DNA of 64,000 nucleotides, taken from contig AP018269.1 of NCBI GenBank assembly GCA_003994795.1, forward strand, positions 3,705,677 to 3,769,676, written 5' to 3'. The position numbers and the translations under genes are program-made. Numbering within the stretch: position 1 is the first letter of the stretch; each line of letters begins with the position of its first letter. Source of the stretch: Cylindrospermum sp. NIES-4074 (GTDB lineage: Bacteria; Cyanobacteriota; Cyanobacteriia; Cyanobacteriales; Nostocaceae). Below, piece after piece: positions 1 through 9,090 of this stretch. The notes under the pieces were generated by a model. It was not told where the DNA came from. It saw only the letters and a list, made by a program, of their open reading frames with translations, and did no database searches.

Positions 1-2
1 CT

Positions 3-107
3 TACGACAAAATTATCAATATTGATCATAACTATCCACCTATTGCTTTTTCTTGCGATAATTTCCAAGGGGCACGCGCTCTCCACTGGTTAGGCAAAGG
101 GGGATAG
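3..107 (+). CDS. C-terminal end of an unrecognised protein (partial)
   Basis: An open frame enters from the left edge and ends at TAG 105-107, giving the last 34 residues (ending ARALHWLGKGG). The next gene's ATG follows this stop directly at 108, which suggests the two are co-transcribed and perhaps translationally coupled. The tail has no motif I recognise, so no function is offered. The frame is open throughout and abuts the next start, which is why I treat it as real coding sequence. Confidence 0.55.
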   Translation, partial: YDKIINIDHNYPPIAFSCDNFQGARALHWLGKGG

Positions 108-1700
108 ATGACAATCAAGCGGTTAATTTTAATTGGGCTGACGCTGATAGTAATGCTGTTGGCAGGTACGTCTTTAGTTGGCAGTTGGCAGGAGCCTCAG
201 GTTCAAAGCCGTCTAGAACTGTACCAAACCAATATTGCACTGCAAGCCCAAGCATGGCAACCAGGAGCTAGCAACGACGAGAGCCTCCAAGGAATTCAGG
301 AAGCGTTATTAGGCGATCGCCCCCTAGAAAATGCTACAAAGCAATATGAGGAAGCGCGTCAATCGGTTCAAACCAATTTGGACAAAGCCAAAAGCCAATT
401 AGCACAACTGCGCTCTCCAGAAGCCACAACTCCTACACCCCCTAAACCTCTACCAGCAAACCCTAGCACGAGTTCTACCTCTCTCCAAGAACAAGAGAAG
501 CGGTTACAAAAGTCCCTCGATGAACTGCAAAAATTCCAAGATGAATTAGATTTGCGTCTGGGAATCTTACAAGCACAGCAAAAACAGACCCAAAGTGCCC
601 TCAAAACCTGGAGCGAATTACAGCAACGCTCAGATACTAATCCAGAATTTAGCAAAACGGCTATTGTACTCAGCGGACTGTGGAGCGATCCCCCCCGCAT
701 CCTACCAAATACCCAACCACTGATTCAAAAAAATTTAGAAGGTTGGTTTCGCTCTACTGCTTTGGTTCAGCTATACCAACTCCAACAACGCCAAGAAGCT
801 CTATCAACCGTTAAAATTGCACAACAGGAAGCTGCCACCCAAGCTGTGTTGAAGTTAGCCCTGATTGGCACCATCCCCACTTTATCAGCCTTGATTGGGT
901 TGATTTTGCTGGTTTTTTTAGTGGGAGAGCGCTTGGTGAAGGGCAAAGCCGCCTTATTAGCTCAAAATGGGGAACTGCCTTGGACAACACCTTGGAGTGC
1001 AGAAACAGTATTACAGGTGTTTGTCATCGGCTTCTTCTTGATGCAACAAGCTGTAGGGCTAATTTTTGCACCCGTATTGATTTCACTTCTCCCTATCCCC
1101 CGTCCCATCGCTAATGTCCGACTGCAAGCTATCTCTGTATTGATCAGTTACCTGTTGGTATCATTGGGTGCGCTGTCGGTGCTGTATTTTTCTATCAAGC
1201 GCTATTTCCCACTTCCAGAATTCTGGTTTCGCTTCCGTTTCCAAGGTAATTGGTTTTTGTGGGGACTGGGGGGCTATTGCACGGCTTTACCCATCGTGGT
1301 GCTGGTGTCATTGATTAATCAACAACTATGGCAAGGAAAAGGTGGCAGTAATCCTTTGTTGCAACTGGCTTTGGAAAGCCGAGATGGTGTAGCTTTGGGA
1401 ATATTTTTCTTTACAGCTGCGATCGCCGCTCCATTGTTTGAAGAACTGCTATTTCGCGGCTTTTTGTTACCTTCCCTAACTCGTTATTTACCAGTGTGGG
1501 CCTCAATTCTCACCAGCAGTTTGTTATTTGCCGCCGCTCACCTCAGCTTGTCTGAAATCCTTCCCCTGACAGCATTAGGGATTGTTTTGGGAGTAGTGTA
1601 CACGCGATCGCGCAACCTCCTTGCCCCTATGCTCCTTCATAGCCTCTGGAATAGCGGCACATTACTCAGCTTGTTCCTTCTAGGTAGTGGTAATAATTAA
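108..1700 (+). CDS. CPBP-family (CAAX-type) intramembrane metalloprotease
   Basis: A 530-aa membrane protein of the CPBP/Abi intramembrane protease family. An N-terminal hydrophobic segment (about residues 5-25) is followed by a long Gln/Lys/Glu-rich, coiled-coil-prone periplasmic or lumenal stretch (about 65-240). Multiple membrane helices start near residue 245. The catalytic core is visible: EExxxR at E445-E446-R450, a second-motif His at H478, and HxxxN at H511-N515, which together form the family's metal site. The extra N-terminal coiled-coil half is longer than in minimal CPBP proteases but common in cyanobacterial versions. The ATG abuts the preceding stop. The substrate is unknown; proteolysis of membrane proteins is inferred from the family. 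Confidence 0.85.
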   Translation: MTIKRLILIGLTLIVMLLAGTSLVGSWQEPQVQSRLELYQTNIALQAQAWQPGASNDESLQGIQEALLGDRPLENATKQYEEARQSVQTNLDKAKSQLAQLRSPEATTPTPPKPLPANPSTSSTSLQEQEKRLQKSLDELQKFQDELDLRLGILQAQQKQTQSALKTWSELQQRSDTNPEFSKTAIVLSGLWSDPPRILPNTQPLIQKNLEGWFRSTALVQLYQLQQRQEALSTVKIAQQEAATQAVLKLALIGTIPTLSALIGLILLVFLVGERLVKGKAALLAQNGELPWTTPWSAETVLQVFVIGFFLMQQAVGLIFAPVLISLLPIPRPIANVRLQAISVLISYLLVSLGALSVLYFSIKRYFPLPEFWFRFRFQGNWFLWGLGGYCTALPIVVLVSLINQQLWQGKGGSNPLLQLALESRDGVALGIFFFTAAIAAPLFEELLFRGFLLPSLTRYLPVWASILTSSLLFAAAHLSLSEILPLTALGIVLGVVYTRSRNLLAPMLLHSLWNSGTLLSLFLLGSGNN

Positions 1701-2984
1701 CGCTTGTTTTCTACAGTTGCTAAAAGCCGGAAAATTCGCATATAAGAGAGATGAAGATTAAGTAGGCAACGTAAAAAGTATTTCTTTACAGAAGTATTGC
1801 GTAACTAAATCAGACGATTTAGTAGTCTATGAAACTTAATAACCCCAAAAGTAATTTTTAAGAGTACGGTAGGGCACATCGGAATTTATGCTTGGCAGGT
1901 ATTGGGTTGGGTAGGCAGCGCGGTGGACGGGTTGCCCGGCATAAGGCGACTGCCGTCGGCGGAGCCGACTTAAAGCAAGTGCCGTGAAAAATATGCTTTT
2001 ACTTTGGCTGGGTAAGTCCTGTTAAAGTAAGCGACTTTGTAGAACCAAAAATCCCCTGATTAGAAATCAGGAGAGTGTCAAATCTGTAAGCATTCAGCTT
2101 GTAGCTTTAAGCAATCTTAAAGTATTTATGAGCATTCTAACTGCTGATTACTATACTTTTGGTGTAAGTCTCCCCAATTCAAAACCCTTAAACTCAGTCT
2201 AAAACTTGTTTTTAGCCGATTTACTTCGGCGTGAGGCTCCGACGGTAAGCTCAGTCGAACGCTAACGGCTGATAGCTGAATGCTTACTCAAATCTCCATA
2301 TAGGACATCAATCAACTAGCCATAATTAATGATAAGCACCAATGAATGCTAGATTTCTGGTAAATTTCTCATATCCAAAACAACTTAAGTAATTCTGTTA
2401 AATAGATAACAAAAATACCTGATCTAAACATACTTTTTCTGCATAATTTTAGCTATGAGTAGCTGGAATAGTTGAGTTGAAAATAAGGTTTACACCTATG
2501 AGCATCAGCCGCTAAAAAGGATCTTCCATCTTGGGAAAACTCCCGCCAAGTGTCTGCGATCACAAGCTTGTCAAGTGTATTCTCATCCTTGCTGCAAACT
2601 CAAAAACAGTCCGGATATCATACTGCTATACTTGGAGAAATTATTATGGTCAACCCGTTTTTGCTGATTATTAGACTTAACTCTCCTCCAGAAAAATGTC
2701 TAGTCTGGAAATATTCAAACCTGTTGTATTGGGATTGGTAGCTAAACTGACCAACAATCATTGAAGAGTGCGATAGTTTTAAGAAATGTGGGAATATTTC
2801 CTGCTGCCGATACTTCCATTATTAGCTATGGAATGGTAACAGATTCGTTTTGGTTATTGCTGTTAGGATATGATTCTGCTACCTAGAAAGTAAAATTATA
2901 TTTAGTCACTAAATATATTGACTTCTTCTCATTACAATAAAGACCTTAATTTTATATTTCACGCATCAAGGAGAAACATTGAAT
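1701..2984. other. 1.28-kb spacer with a MITE and short hairpins; no convincing gene
   Basis: The stretch contains a 202-bp MITE (2086-2287, listed separately), a small hairpin CCTGATT-AGA-AATCAGG at about 2055-2071, and AT-rich sequence. A 63-codon GTG-initiated frame at 2550-2741 lacks a ribosome-binding site, a recognisable motif and coding-like composition, so I do not call it. AAGGAG at 2968-2973 belongs to the next gene. Confidence 0.6.
2086..2287 (+). mobile_element. MITE, GTAAGC-type (copy A) with 8-bp target duplication
   Basis: A 202-bp non-coding element with perfect 13-bp terminal inverted repeats, GTAAGCATTCAGC at 2086-2098 and GCTGAATGCTTAC at 2275-2287. It is flanked by identical 8-bp sequences TCAAATCT at 2078-2085 and 2288-2295, a target-site duplication. 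The interior is shared with copies at 28812-28987 and 47073-47286: TGAGCATTCT, then TTTGGTGTAAGTCT, then AAACCCTTAAACT. No ORF is present. Ends beginning GTAAGC with 8-bp duplications match what is known of IS66-family elements, so trans-mobilisation by an IS66-type transposase is inferred. Confidence 0.88.
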
Positions 2985-3260
2985 ATGGCAAATCTCAACC
3001 CCTCTCACGCTACCAAACAACTTTTAGCTGGGTACTGTGGCATTATTTTCGGGGGTTTTGGGGTGCATAAGTTTATTCTCGGTTATGCCCCAGAAGGTTT
3101 TATAATGCTGGTGATTGCAGTAGTAGGGGGTTATCTCACCTACGGTTTCACATTAGTGATTATGCAACTGGTGGGTTTGATTGAAGCTATGATTTACCTA
3201 AACAAAACTCACGACGAATTCGTTAATACTTACTTTGTGAAAAAGCAGGGCTGGTTCTAG
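2985..3260 (+). CDS. TM2-domain small membrane protein
   Basis: A protein of about 91 aa with a TM2 domain: a first hydrophobic segment with GYCGIIFGGFGVHKFILG (the glycine-rich turn and HKF/Y typical of the family), then a second helix around residues 38-60 (FIMLVIAVVGGYLTYG). TM2 proteins are small two-helix membrane proteins of unknown molecular function. AAGGAG at 2968-2973 is the ribosome-binding site. ATG 2985 lies 11 nt from it and an in-frame TTG at 2979 lies 5 nt away, so the TTG start (93 aa) is possible. The gene stands alone, with about 250 bp of featureless spacer after it. Confidence 0.75.
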   Translation: MANLNPSHATKQLLAGYCGIIFGGFGVHKFILGYAPEGFIMLVIAVVGGYLTYGFTLVIMQLVGLIEAMIYLNKTHDEFVNTYFVKKQGWF

Positions 3261-3511
3261 AAATTCTTATTTGAGACTAAGTATTTTGAGTATCATAGTT
3301 GCGAACCCTATTGCTGACGGCGATATTTAAACCATTTACCATATCCTAGCTACCGTACTCTGGCAAAATCTTGACCATAGCCCCCGGTTGCTAGGCTTTT
3401 TTATGAGTTGTTAAGAGTCAATAACGAATGTAGCTATTAAGCTAGAATGATGACAAAAATTAGGGGGTGGGGGAGCCAGTGCGTTGCTTTGGTTTCCTTG
3501 CGTTGTAAGTC

Positions 3512-3814
3512 TTGTTCACAAACCCAATAGGAGATTTGCACCAAGCAGCCGCAGAACATTTGTTTGGGCCGCTTTTATTTGCTAGCTTTGTGATTGCAGC
3601 AGTTCATATTACGCTGGAATTACTAACAAAACGTCAAATTATCGCATTTTATTGTCAACTGTTAAAACTCAGAAAGCTACAGATACTAGGGTTATGGGCA
3701 ATTTTAACTTATCATTCTTTCCGGCTGTATCACATTTCACAAACTGGAGAACTGTATATTGCTTTTATTAATTCCCCTTTAGGTGAACTGCTGTCTTTAT
3801 TAAATATTAGTTAA
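3512..3814 (+). CDS. small two-helix membrane protein, unknown function
   Basis: A 100-aa frame using a TTG start, with no ATG available upstream or near the N-terminus. The N-terminal third contains a hydrophobic helix (about 20-40, LLFASFVIAAVHITLELL) and a second weaker one lies near 57-72. It is followed after 42 bp by another tiny membrane protein (3857) and then by a P1B copper-type ATPase, all on the same strand, so a link to metal handling is possible but is only positional. I do not recognise the family. The unusual start and weak ribosome-binding site lower confidence. Confidence 0.4.
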   Translation: MFTNPIGDLHQAAAEHLFGPLLFASFVIAAVHITLELLTKRQIIAFYCQLLKLRKLQILGLWAILTYHSFRLYHISQTGELYIAFINSPLGELLSLLNIS

Positions 3815-3856
3815 ACTTATCGTCTATTTTGAGGCAAACCTTAAATTTCTACTGCC

Positions 3857-4036
3857 ATGTTAACTATGAAACGTAAACAACTGACCTGGGGCATCCTCCT
3901 GTTGATGGGCTTCGGTTATTTCAGTGCTATGTCTAATTTAGAAATGCATTATATTTTAAAAAGCCTGATTGCCTTCATGCCAATCCAGGGGTTAGCTCTG
4001 ATTTATGTGACTTATATAAACTGGAGTCGGCGATAA
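3857..4036 (+). CDS. 59-aa membrane protein, unknown function
   Basis: ATG 3857 opens 59 codons ending TAA 4034-4036. The product starts with a basic MKRKQLTW segment and then has two hydrophobic stretches (about residues 12-24 and 36-54), so it is a likely two-pass membrane peptide. A second in-frame ATG (3866) is an alternative start. It lies between the 100-aa membrane protein and the metal ATPase, 115 bp before the latter. No known family is recognised. Charge distribution and position support a real small gene, but comparative evidence is needed. Confidence 0.45.
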   Translation: MLTMKRKQLTWGILLLMGFGYFSAMSNLEMHYILKSLIAFMPIQGLALIYVTYINWSRR

Positions 4037-4151
4037 CTTAATAAACTTAATAGTATTGACATTCAGTCATAGTTCCAAATTTCGCCTACGCTCGAAGTAG
4101 AGACGCTTTTTGTCAGGCGTTGAATGTTGGTAGCGAATCTAAAAACTAGCC

Positions 4152-6578
4152 ATGCAACTTGTCCCAAAAACTAAGATTGCCCCAGAATCTGCCCCAATCA
4201 CAGAGAAAATTATTCTAGATGTTGGGGGTATGAAATGTGCTGGGTGTGTGAATGCCGTCGAGCGTCAGCTCACCCAACAGCCAGGGGTAAAAAGTGCCTG
4301 TGTGAACCTAGCGACAGAGGTAGCAGTTGTAGAGTCAGAACCTGGTGCGGTAGATCCAGATGCACTGGCAAAGGTATTAACAGCAAGTGGGTTCCCCTCT
4401 CAAATCCGAAAAGCTAGGGATCAGGCAACAGGTGAGACATCTGCTCTACAAGACCCAGCGGTACGGCAGCGCCAAGAAATGTTGGCTTCCATGAGGCAGT
4501 TGGCGATCGCCACTCTGTTACTTCTGTTATCGGGAATTGGACATTTTGGTAACATTGGTAGCTCATTACTGCCAATTTTGGATAATATCTGGTTCCACTG
4601 TGGACTGGCAACAGTGGCATTATTATTTCCCGGTCGCCCAATTTTAGTAGACGGGTGGTTAGGTTGGCGACGAAGTGCGCCGAATATGAATACTCTAGTG
4701 GGCTTAGGCACGCTCACAGCCTACACTACTAGTCTGGTAGCGTTACTATTCCCCCAAATGGGTTGGGAGTGCTTCTTTGACGAACCTGTGATGATGCTGG
4801 GCTTTATCCTCTTAGGACGGACATTAGAGCGACAAGCCAGAGGTCGCGCTGCTGCTGCATTTAGGCAATTGCTAGCACTCCAGCCACAGCTAGCACGATT
4901 AATTGCTAACCCGGAAGCCGAAAAAATAGGTGCTGGGGCAAATATTGTCGAGATTCCCGCTGAACAAGTGCGGGTTGGTGAATGGTTACAGGTGCTACCT
5001 GGAGATAAAATTCCTGTTGATGGTGAGATTCGCTTTGGACAAACAACGGTAGATGAATCGATGCTGACTGGGGAAGCAGTGCCGATCATCAAACAACCAG
5101 GAGATATTGTCACTGGGGGAACCATCAACCAATCGGGAGCGATCGCAATTCAAGCCACCCGTACCGGCGATGATACAACTCTGGCGCAAATTGTCGCTTT
5201 GGTAGAAGCTGCTCAAACCCGGAAAGCACCTGTACAAAAATTAGCTGATACAGTAGCTGGTTACTTTACTTACGCTGTGTTGACAGCGGCTTTATTAACT
5301 TTTATCTTTTGGTACTTTTTCGGTACTCATCTCTGGCCGTATCTCACCCTGTCAAGTGGGATGCAAATGATGGGACACTCTGCACATAACGCCCCCACTC
5401 CGACTTCCCCGCTGTTATTCAGCTTAAAATTAGCGATCGCTGTGATGGTAGTCGCTTGCCCCTGCGCTTTGGGACTTGCCACCCCCACAGCTATTCTCGT
5501 GGGAACTGGTATGGGCGCAGAACGGGGTCTGTTAATTAAAGGCGGCGATGTTTTGGAAAGAGTACACCAGTTAGACACCGTGGTGTTTGATAAAACTGGC
5601 ACTCTCACACAAGGTAATCCCACGGTGACAGATTGCCTGGTATTTGAGGAAATGTTGAGCAACGGATCTACCCAATCCTTAATCCAAATAGCCGCAGCGG
5701 TAGAAAGTGGCACATACCATCCTTTAGCAACAGCGATTCAAGCCGAAGCGCAACGGCAAAAGCTATTAATTCCCGATGCTGTGGACTTTCACACCGAACC
5801 AGGATTGGGTGTGTCTGCCGTGGTTGAAGGCACTAGTGTACTGTTAGGGAACTGGGACTGGTTGAGTTGGCACGGAATTACCATTACTGAAACGGCTCAA
5901 CAGCAAGCTCAGAAATTGGCAGCAGATGGTAAAACAGTTGTTTGTGTGGCAGTTGGCGGGGCTTTAGCTGGATTAATTGCCGTTAGTGATACCCTCAGAC
6001 CAGATGCTCAAACAGCGGTAGACAAGTTACGCCAAATGGGTTTAAGAGTGATGCTGCTCAGTGGCGATAGATTAGAAGCAGCTAATGCGATCGCCAAACA
6101 ATTGGGACTAGATAGCGCTGATGTGATGGCAGGTGTGCCCCCAGCGAAAAAAGCAGCTGCAATTGAGTCTTTACAAACTGGCGCTTTGGGGGGAACACTC
6201 AAGGCAAAATCCGTTGTCGCAATGGTGGGAGATGGGATTAATGATGCCCCGGCTTTATCTCAAGCAGATGTGGGCATTGCTTTACACTCAGGTACAGATG
6301 TGGCGATGGAAACCGCTGAAATTGTGTTGATGCGCGATCGCCTAAATGACGTTGTTGAATCAATTCAGCTTAGTCGTGCCACTTTTAACAAAATCCGCCA
6401 AAATTTATTCTGGGCTTTTGCATATAATACAATTGGTATTCCGTTAGCTGCGGGTATTTTCTTGCCCAATTTGGGTTTTGTTCTCAGCCCATCCAGCGCA
6501 GCAGCATTAATGGCTTTTAGTTCAGTTAGTGTTGTTACTAACTCAATCTTATTACGGCGGTTTGCTCATTGCCTGTAG
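4152..6578 (+). CDS. copper-type P1B heavy-metal-translocating ATPase
   Basis: An 808-aa P-type ATPase that pumps Cu+ (or Ag+) across a membrane. An N-terminal HMA domain carries GMKCAGC (C29, C32). The intramembrane CPC motif is at C436-P437-C438 (VACPCALGLATPT), the phosphorylation motif DKTGTL at D480, an HP dipeptide follows in the nucleotide-binding domain, and the hinge GDGINDAP lies near residue 695. A His/Met-rich loop (GMQMMGHSAHN) sits between the membrane helices before the CPC helix. Cyanobacteria use PacS and CtaA ATPases of this type to supply copper to thylakoid plastocyanin and cytochrome oxidase. The sequence does not tell me which of the two this is, so no symbol is given. 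Confidence 0.92.
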   Translation: MQLVPKTKIAPESAPITEKIILDVGGMKCAGCVNAVERQLTQQPGVKSACVNLATEVAVVESEPGAVDPDALAKVLTASGFPSQIRKARDQATGETSALQDPAVRQRQEMLASMRQLAIATLLLLLSGIGHFGNIGSSLLPILDNIWFHCGLATVALLFPGRPILVDGWLGWRRSAPNMNTLVGLGTLTAYTTSLVALLFPQMGWECFFDEPVMMLGFILLGRTLERQARGRAAAAFRQLLALQPQLARLIANPEAEKIGAGANIVEIPAEQVRVGEWLQVLPGDKIPVDGEIRFGQTTVDESMLTGEAVPIIKQPGDIVTGGTINQSGAIAIQATRTGDDTTLAQIVALVEAAQTRKAPVQKLADTVAGYFTYAVLTAALLTFIFWYFFGTHLWPYLTLSSGMQMMGHSAHNAPTPTSPLLFSLKLAIAVMVVACPCALGLATPTAILVGTGMGAERGLLIKGGDVLERVHQLDTVVFDKTGTLTQGNPTVTDCLVFEEMLSNGSTQSLIQIAAAVESGTYHPLATAIQAEAQRQKLLIPDAVDFHTEPGLGVSAVVEGTSVLLGNWDWLSWHGITITETAQQQAQKLAADGKTVVCVAVGGALAGLIAVSDTLRPDAQTAVDKLRQMGLRVMLLSGDRLEAANAIAKQLGLDSADVMAGVPPAKKAAAIESLQTGALGGTLKAKSVVAMVGDGINDAPALSQADVGIALHSGTDVAMETAEIVLMRDRLNDVVESIQLSRATFNKIRQNLFWAFAYNTIGIPLAAGIFLPNLGFVLSPSSAAALMAFSSVSVVTNSILLRRFAHCL

Positions 6579-6794
6579 AACCTCCCAGTGGGGTAATTTT
6601 CTAGGCAAAAACCTAAGTGCCATCTCAGGTTAAACTGAATCATTAGTTAAATGTTACGTATTTCACAGGACGTATTGAGGCTTCTCACGGAGAACCGTAG
6701 CCATCAGAGTAGGGCAATTATGTTCTACTCTGTTGACGCAATATGCAATTTCAATGCTTATTAGATTCACTACCACAGACCTTAGTGAGCGAAA

Positions 6795-7295
6795 ATGGCA
6801 GGAAAAGATACTCAAAAAATCTTGATTAATCAAAGTTCAACCAATTTTAGTAACTATCTGTCAATGGCAGCAGAAACTGATGAAAACCATCTACTGATTA
6901 TTGAAGATGATCAGGGGCGCAAAGAATTTCCTTTGGAAAACTCCGTCTATTCTATCGGTAGAGATCGTGATTGTGATATCCGTTTGATGTCGCAGTTTGT
7001 CTCCCGCCGCCACGCCACATTAGTGAGATTGCCACGAAAGCATAATAGTCTTAGCTATTATTACCGCATTGTAGATGGCGATGCTAAAGGCAGGCCTAGT
7101 TCCAATGGTCTGATGATTAACGGACGCAAGATACCAGCCCACGACCTGAAAAATGAAGATGAGATCGTTTTTGGCCCTCAAGTGCGTGCTATTTATTACC
7201 TACTAAGAAATTCTCAGCGCCCAGGGCAAACAGATTCCAGTGAATATGACATTACATTAATCAACCCTGGTATGACTGAGGATATGGAGGATTGA
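6795..7295 (+). CDS. FHA-domain protein
   Basis: A 166-aa cytoplasmic protein with one forkhead-associated domain (about residues 40-140), a phosphothreonine-peptide binding fold. The FHA signature is clear: SIGRDRDCDIRL, then SRRHATL, then SNGLMINGRKI with the conserved N and G, and DEIVFG. The acidic C-terminal tail (DMED) is short. It acts as an adaptor for Ser/Thr kinase signalling by family knowledge; no kinase gene is adjacent. Its stop codon TGA (7293-7295) is directly followed by the right end of the IS200/IS605 element, so the gene's 3' region may have been altered by that insertion. Confidence 0.82.
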   Translation: MAGKDTQKILINQSSTNFSNYLSMAAETDENHLLIIEDDQGRKEFPLENSVYSIGRDRDCDIRLMSQFVSRRHATLVRLPRKHNSLSYYYRIVDGDAKGRPSSNGLMINGRKIPAHDLKNEDEIVFGPQVRAIYYLLRNSQRPGQTDSSEYDITLINPGMTEDMED

Positions 7296-7480
7296 CACTC
7301 CCCTGGCTAAAGCCGAGGGGATTCTGTAATCTACGTCAGAATTTGCTCTAGCAGGCTTGCGCCAACTAGCGTAGTGATTCCAACTCCTACAGCGTTACTT
7401 TGGACGTGCCCCGTCCTAGCAAGTCTAGCAAGATTCAAAATGTTAATCGCTGCATTTTCATCCCTATGCAACTTGCATCC
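7296..7480 (-). ncRNA. predicted TnpB guide RNA (omega/reRNA) region
   Basis: In IS200/IS605 elements the guide RNA of TnpB is made from the 3' end of tnpB and the adjacent right end, with the guide read from the flanking DNA. Here that corresponds to the minus strand from within the last part of tnpB through the hairpin at about 7300-7320. The guide would be the complement of the last bases of the FHA gene, below 7296. The 5' boundary is a guess. Only the hairpin and gene order are seen; the RNA itself is inferred. Confidence 0.3.
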
Positions 7481-8575
7481 ACAACTACAAACATGGGTGC
7501 GAGTTGATAGGGATTTTTTAACAACTGCACCACAATTACTGCATTTTTGACTTGTGTAATGTGGTGCTACAGCAACAGCTAATTTGCCAAATTTACCAGC
7601 AAAATACTCAATCCATTGCCTAAACAAATACCAGCTAGCGTCAGAGATTGACTTAGCCAAACAATGATTTCTGAGTAAATTACGCACGCTTAAGTTCTCA
7701 TAGGCTACTAAGTCGTTAGACTTGCATACGTTACGCGCTACTCTCTTAGCGTGTTCATGCCGTTGCCTACTTATTCTTAAGTGCTTTCTGGCAAATATAG
7801 CTCTAGCTTTTTTACGTCCTGATGAACCTTTTTTCTTTTTGTAAATACGTCTTTGAGAGTGTTTAACTGATGTCTCAGCTTTCTGGTAAAACTTTGGATT
7901 AGCTTCTTGATGTCCTTTGGAATCGGTGTAAAAACTTTCAATTCCCACATCCAAACCAATTTCGTTACCTGTCAACGGTTGAATATCTGAAGCTTCAACA
8001 TCAATGCAAAATTGACAGTAATATCCATCGGCACGACGCACCAATCTAACACGCTTAATTGATTTAACAGGGTAGGTTTGAATATCCCACTTACCCAACA
8101 ATTTCAACTCACCAATACCTTTTTTATCGGTAATGGTAATGCGTCTTTTTATTGAGTTTAATTTCCAGCCTGATGTCTTGTACTCAACCGAACGATTATC
8201 ATGCTGAAATCTTGGATATCCTGTCTTGGAAAATCGCTCCACTTGGGGAGACCCCAAGAACGCGTTTTCCGCTTTTTTACCTAATGCTTTCTTTTGACAA
8301 TTTTCGTAAAACCTTGATATTGCTAACCAAGCTCTTTCGGCTGATGATTGTACAGCCATTGAATTGAGGTTGGACACAAATTTAAACTCGTTGCGTAGTT
8401 CTGTTGAATACTTATTGAGTGCAAACCTATCAATTTTTGCTTCTCTTGGCGCGTCCATCCAATATCTCAAGCATTTATTCCTGATGAACTGAGTTGTTTT
8501 GATGGCTTCCTCAATCGCTAAATATTGAAGTTTTTTAGCTTTAATTTTGTACTCTAGAACTAGCAACTTAATCAC
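7331..8575 (-). CDS. tnpB: TnpB RNA-guided endonuclease of IS200/IS605
   Basis: About 414 aa from a GTG start at 8575 preceded by an AGAGGGG ribosome-binding site; the frame remains open further upstream to 8704, but that part would overlap tnpA's start. All RuvC-like catalytic residues are present: D in GLDVGIE (about residue 209), E in VAYENLSVRNL (about 293) and D in LHRDENAAINI (about 372). A four-cysteine zinc finger (CSNC with CSCGC) lies in between. TnpB nicks or cleaves DNA guided by an RNA from the element's right end, which helps the element persist. No disruption is seen, so it is probably functional although its partner TnpA is broken. Confidence 0.9.
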   Translation of the reverse strand: MIKLLVLEYKIKAKKLQYLAIEEAIKTTQFIRNKCLRYWMDAPREAKIDRFALNKYSTELRNEFKFVSNLNSMAVQSSAERAWLAISRFYENCQKKALGKKAENAFLGSPQVERFSKTGYPRFQHDNRSVEYKTSGWKLNSIKRRITITDKKGIGELKLLGKWDIQTYPVKSIKRVRLVRRADGYYCQFCIDVEASDIQPLTGNEIGLDVGIESFYTDSKGHQEANPKFYQKAETSVKHSQRRIYKKKKGSSGRKKARAIFARKHLRISRQRHEHAKRVARNVCKSNDLVAYENLSVRNLLRNHCLAKSISDASWYLFRQWIEYFAGKFGKLAVAVAPHYTSQKCSNCGAVVKKSLSTRTHVCSCGCKLHRDENAAINILNLARLARTGHVQSNAVGVGITTLVGASLLEQILT

Positions 8576-8645
8576 CCCTCTTTGTTTATGCGTTATATCG
8601 ATAATATTATATTCATATACAAACTTACAATAGGTATTTCGGAAA

Positions 8646-9052
8646 ATGGCAACTTTTACACCAGACGAATATAGGCATGAGGGGAATGCTGTATCCCTGC
8701 TCAATTACCACTTTGTTTTTATTCCTAAACGTAGAAAAAAAGTTTTGGTCAATGAAATAGCAGAACGATTACAGCAAATCATTTGCGATGTTGGCAATTG
8801 AGTTTAGATGGAAGATTATTGCAATGGAAATCATGCCAGACCATGTACATTTATTCCTAAATGCCAAGCCTACAGATAACCCCGCTCAAATGATGAACAA
8901 AATTAAATGTTGGGCAAGTCATCACCTAAGAAAAGAGTTCCCAGAATTGCTTAAACTTCCTAGACTATGGACACCCAGCCCTAACAGTATCTACTGCTGG
9001 CAATATCAGCACAGAATCAGTAAAACGATATATTGAACAACAGCGTGATTGA
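8646..9052 (+). pseudogene. tnpA: tnpA, IS200-type Y1 (HUH) transposase, two frameshifts
   Basis: Three overlapping reading frames reconstruct one TnpA. Codons from ATG 8646 (with SLLNYHFVFIPKRRKKVL) run to a premature TGA at 8799-8801. The next frame (from about 8788) carries the HUH motif PDHVHLFL. It goes out of frame near 8975-8980, after the segment LPRLWTP. The last frame (from about 8981) carries the catalytic-Tyr helix STESVKRYIEQQRD and ends at TGA 9050-9052. Two indels are therefore needed, and the transposase is inactive as read. The intact domain order shows the decay is recent. Confidence 0.85.
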
Positions 9053-9090
9053 AAGCCTTCTGGCGGCGTTTACGCCGCCAGAAGGCTTTC
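9051..9090. terminator. perfect 19-bp hairpin after tnpA (IS end structure or terminator)
   Basis: GAAAGCCTTCTGGCGGCGT at 9051-9069 is perfectly complementary to 9072-9090 with a two-base loop. It overlaps the tnpA stop codon. It may serve as the tnpA-side foldback recognised by TnpA, as a terminator, or both. No T-tract follows on the plus strand. Confidence 0.55.

Noticed and set aside
2550-2741. 63-codon GTG-started frame in the first large spacer
   Set aside because: No ribosome-binding site, no motif, and composition like the surrounding non-coding DNA.
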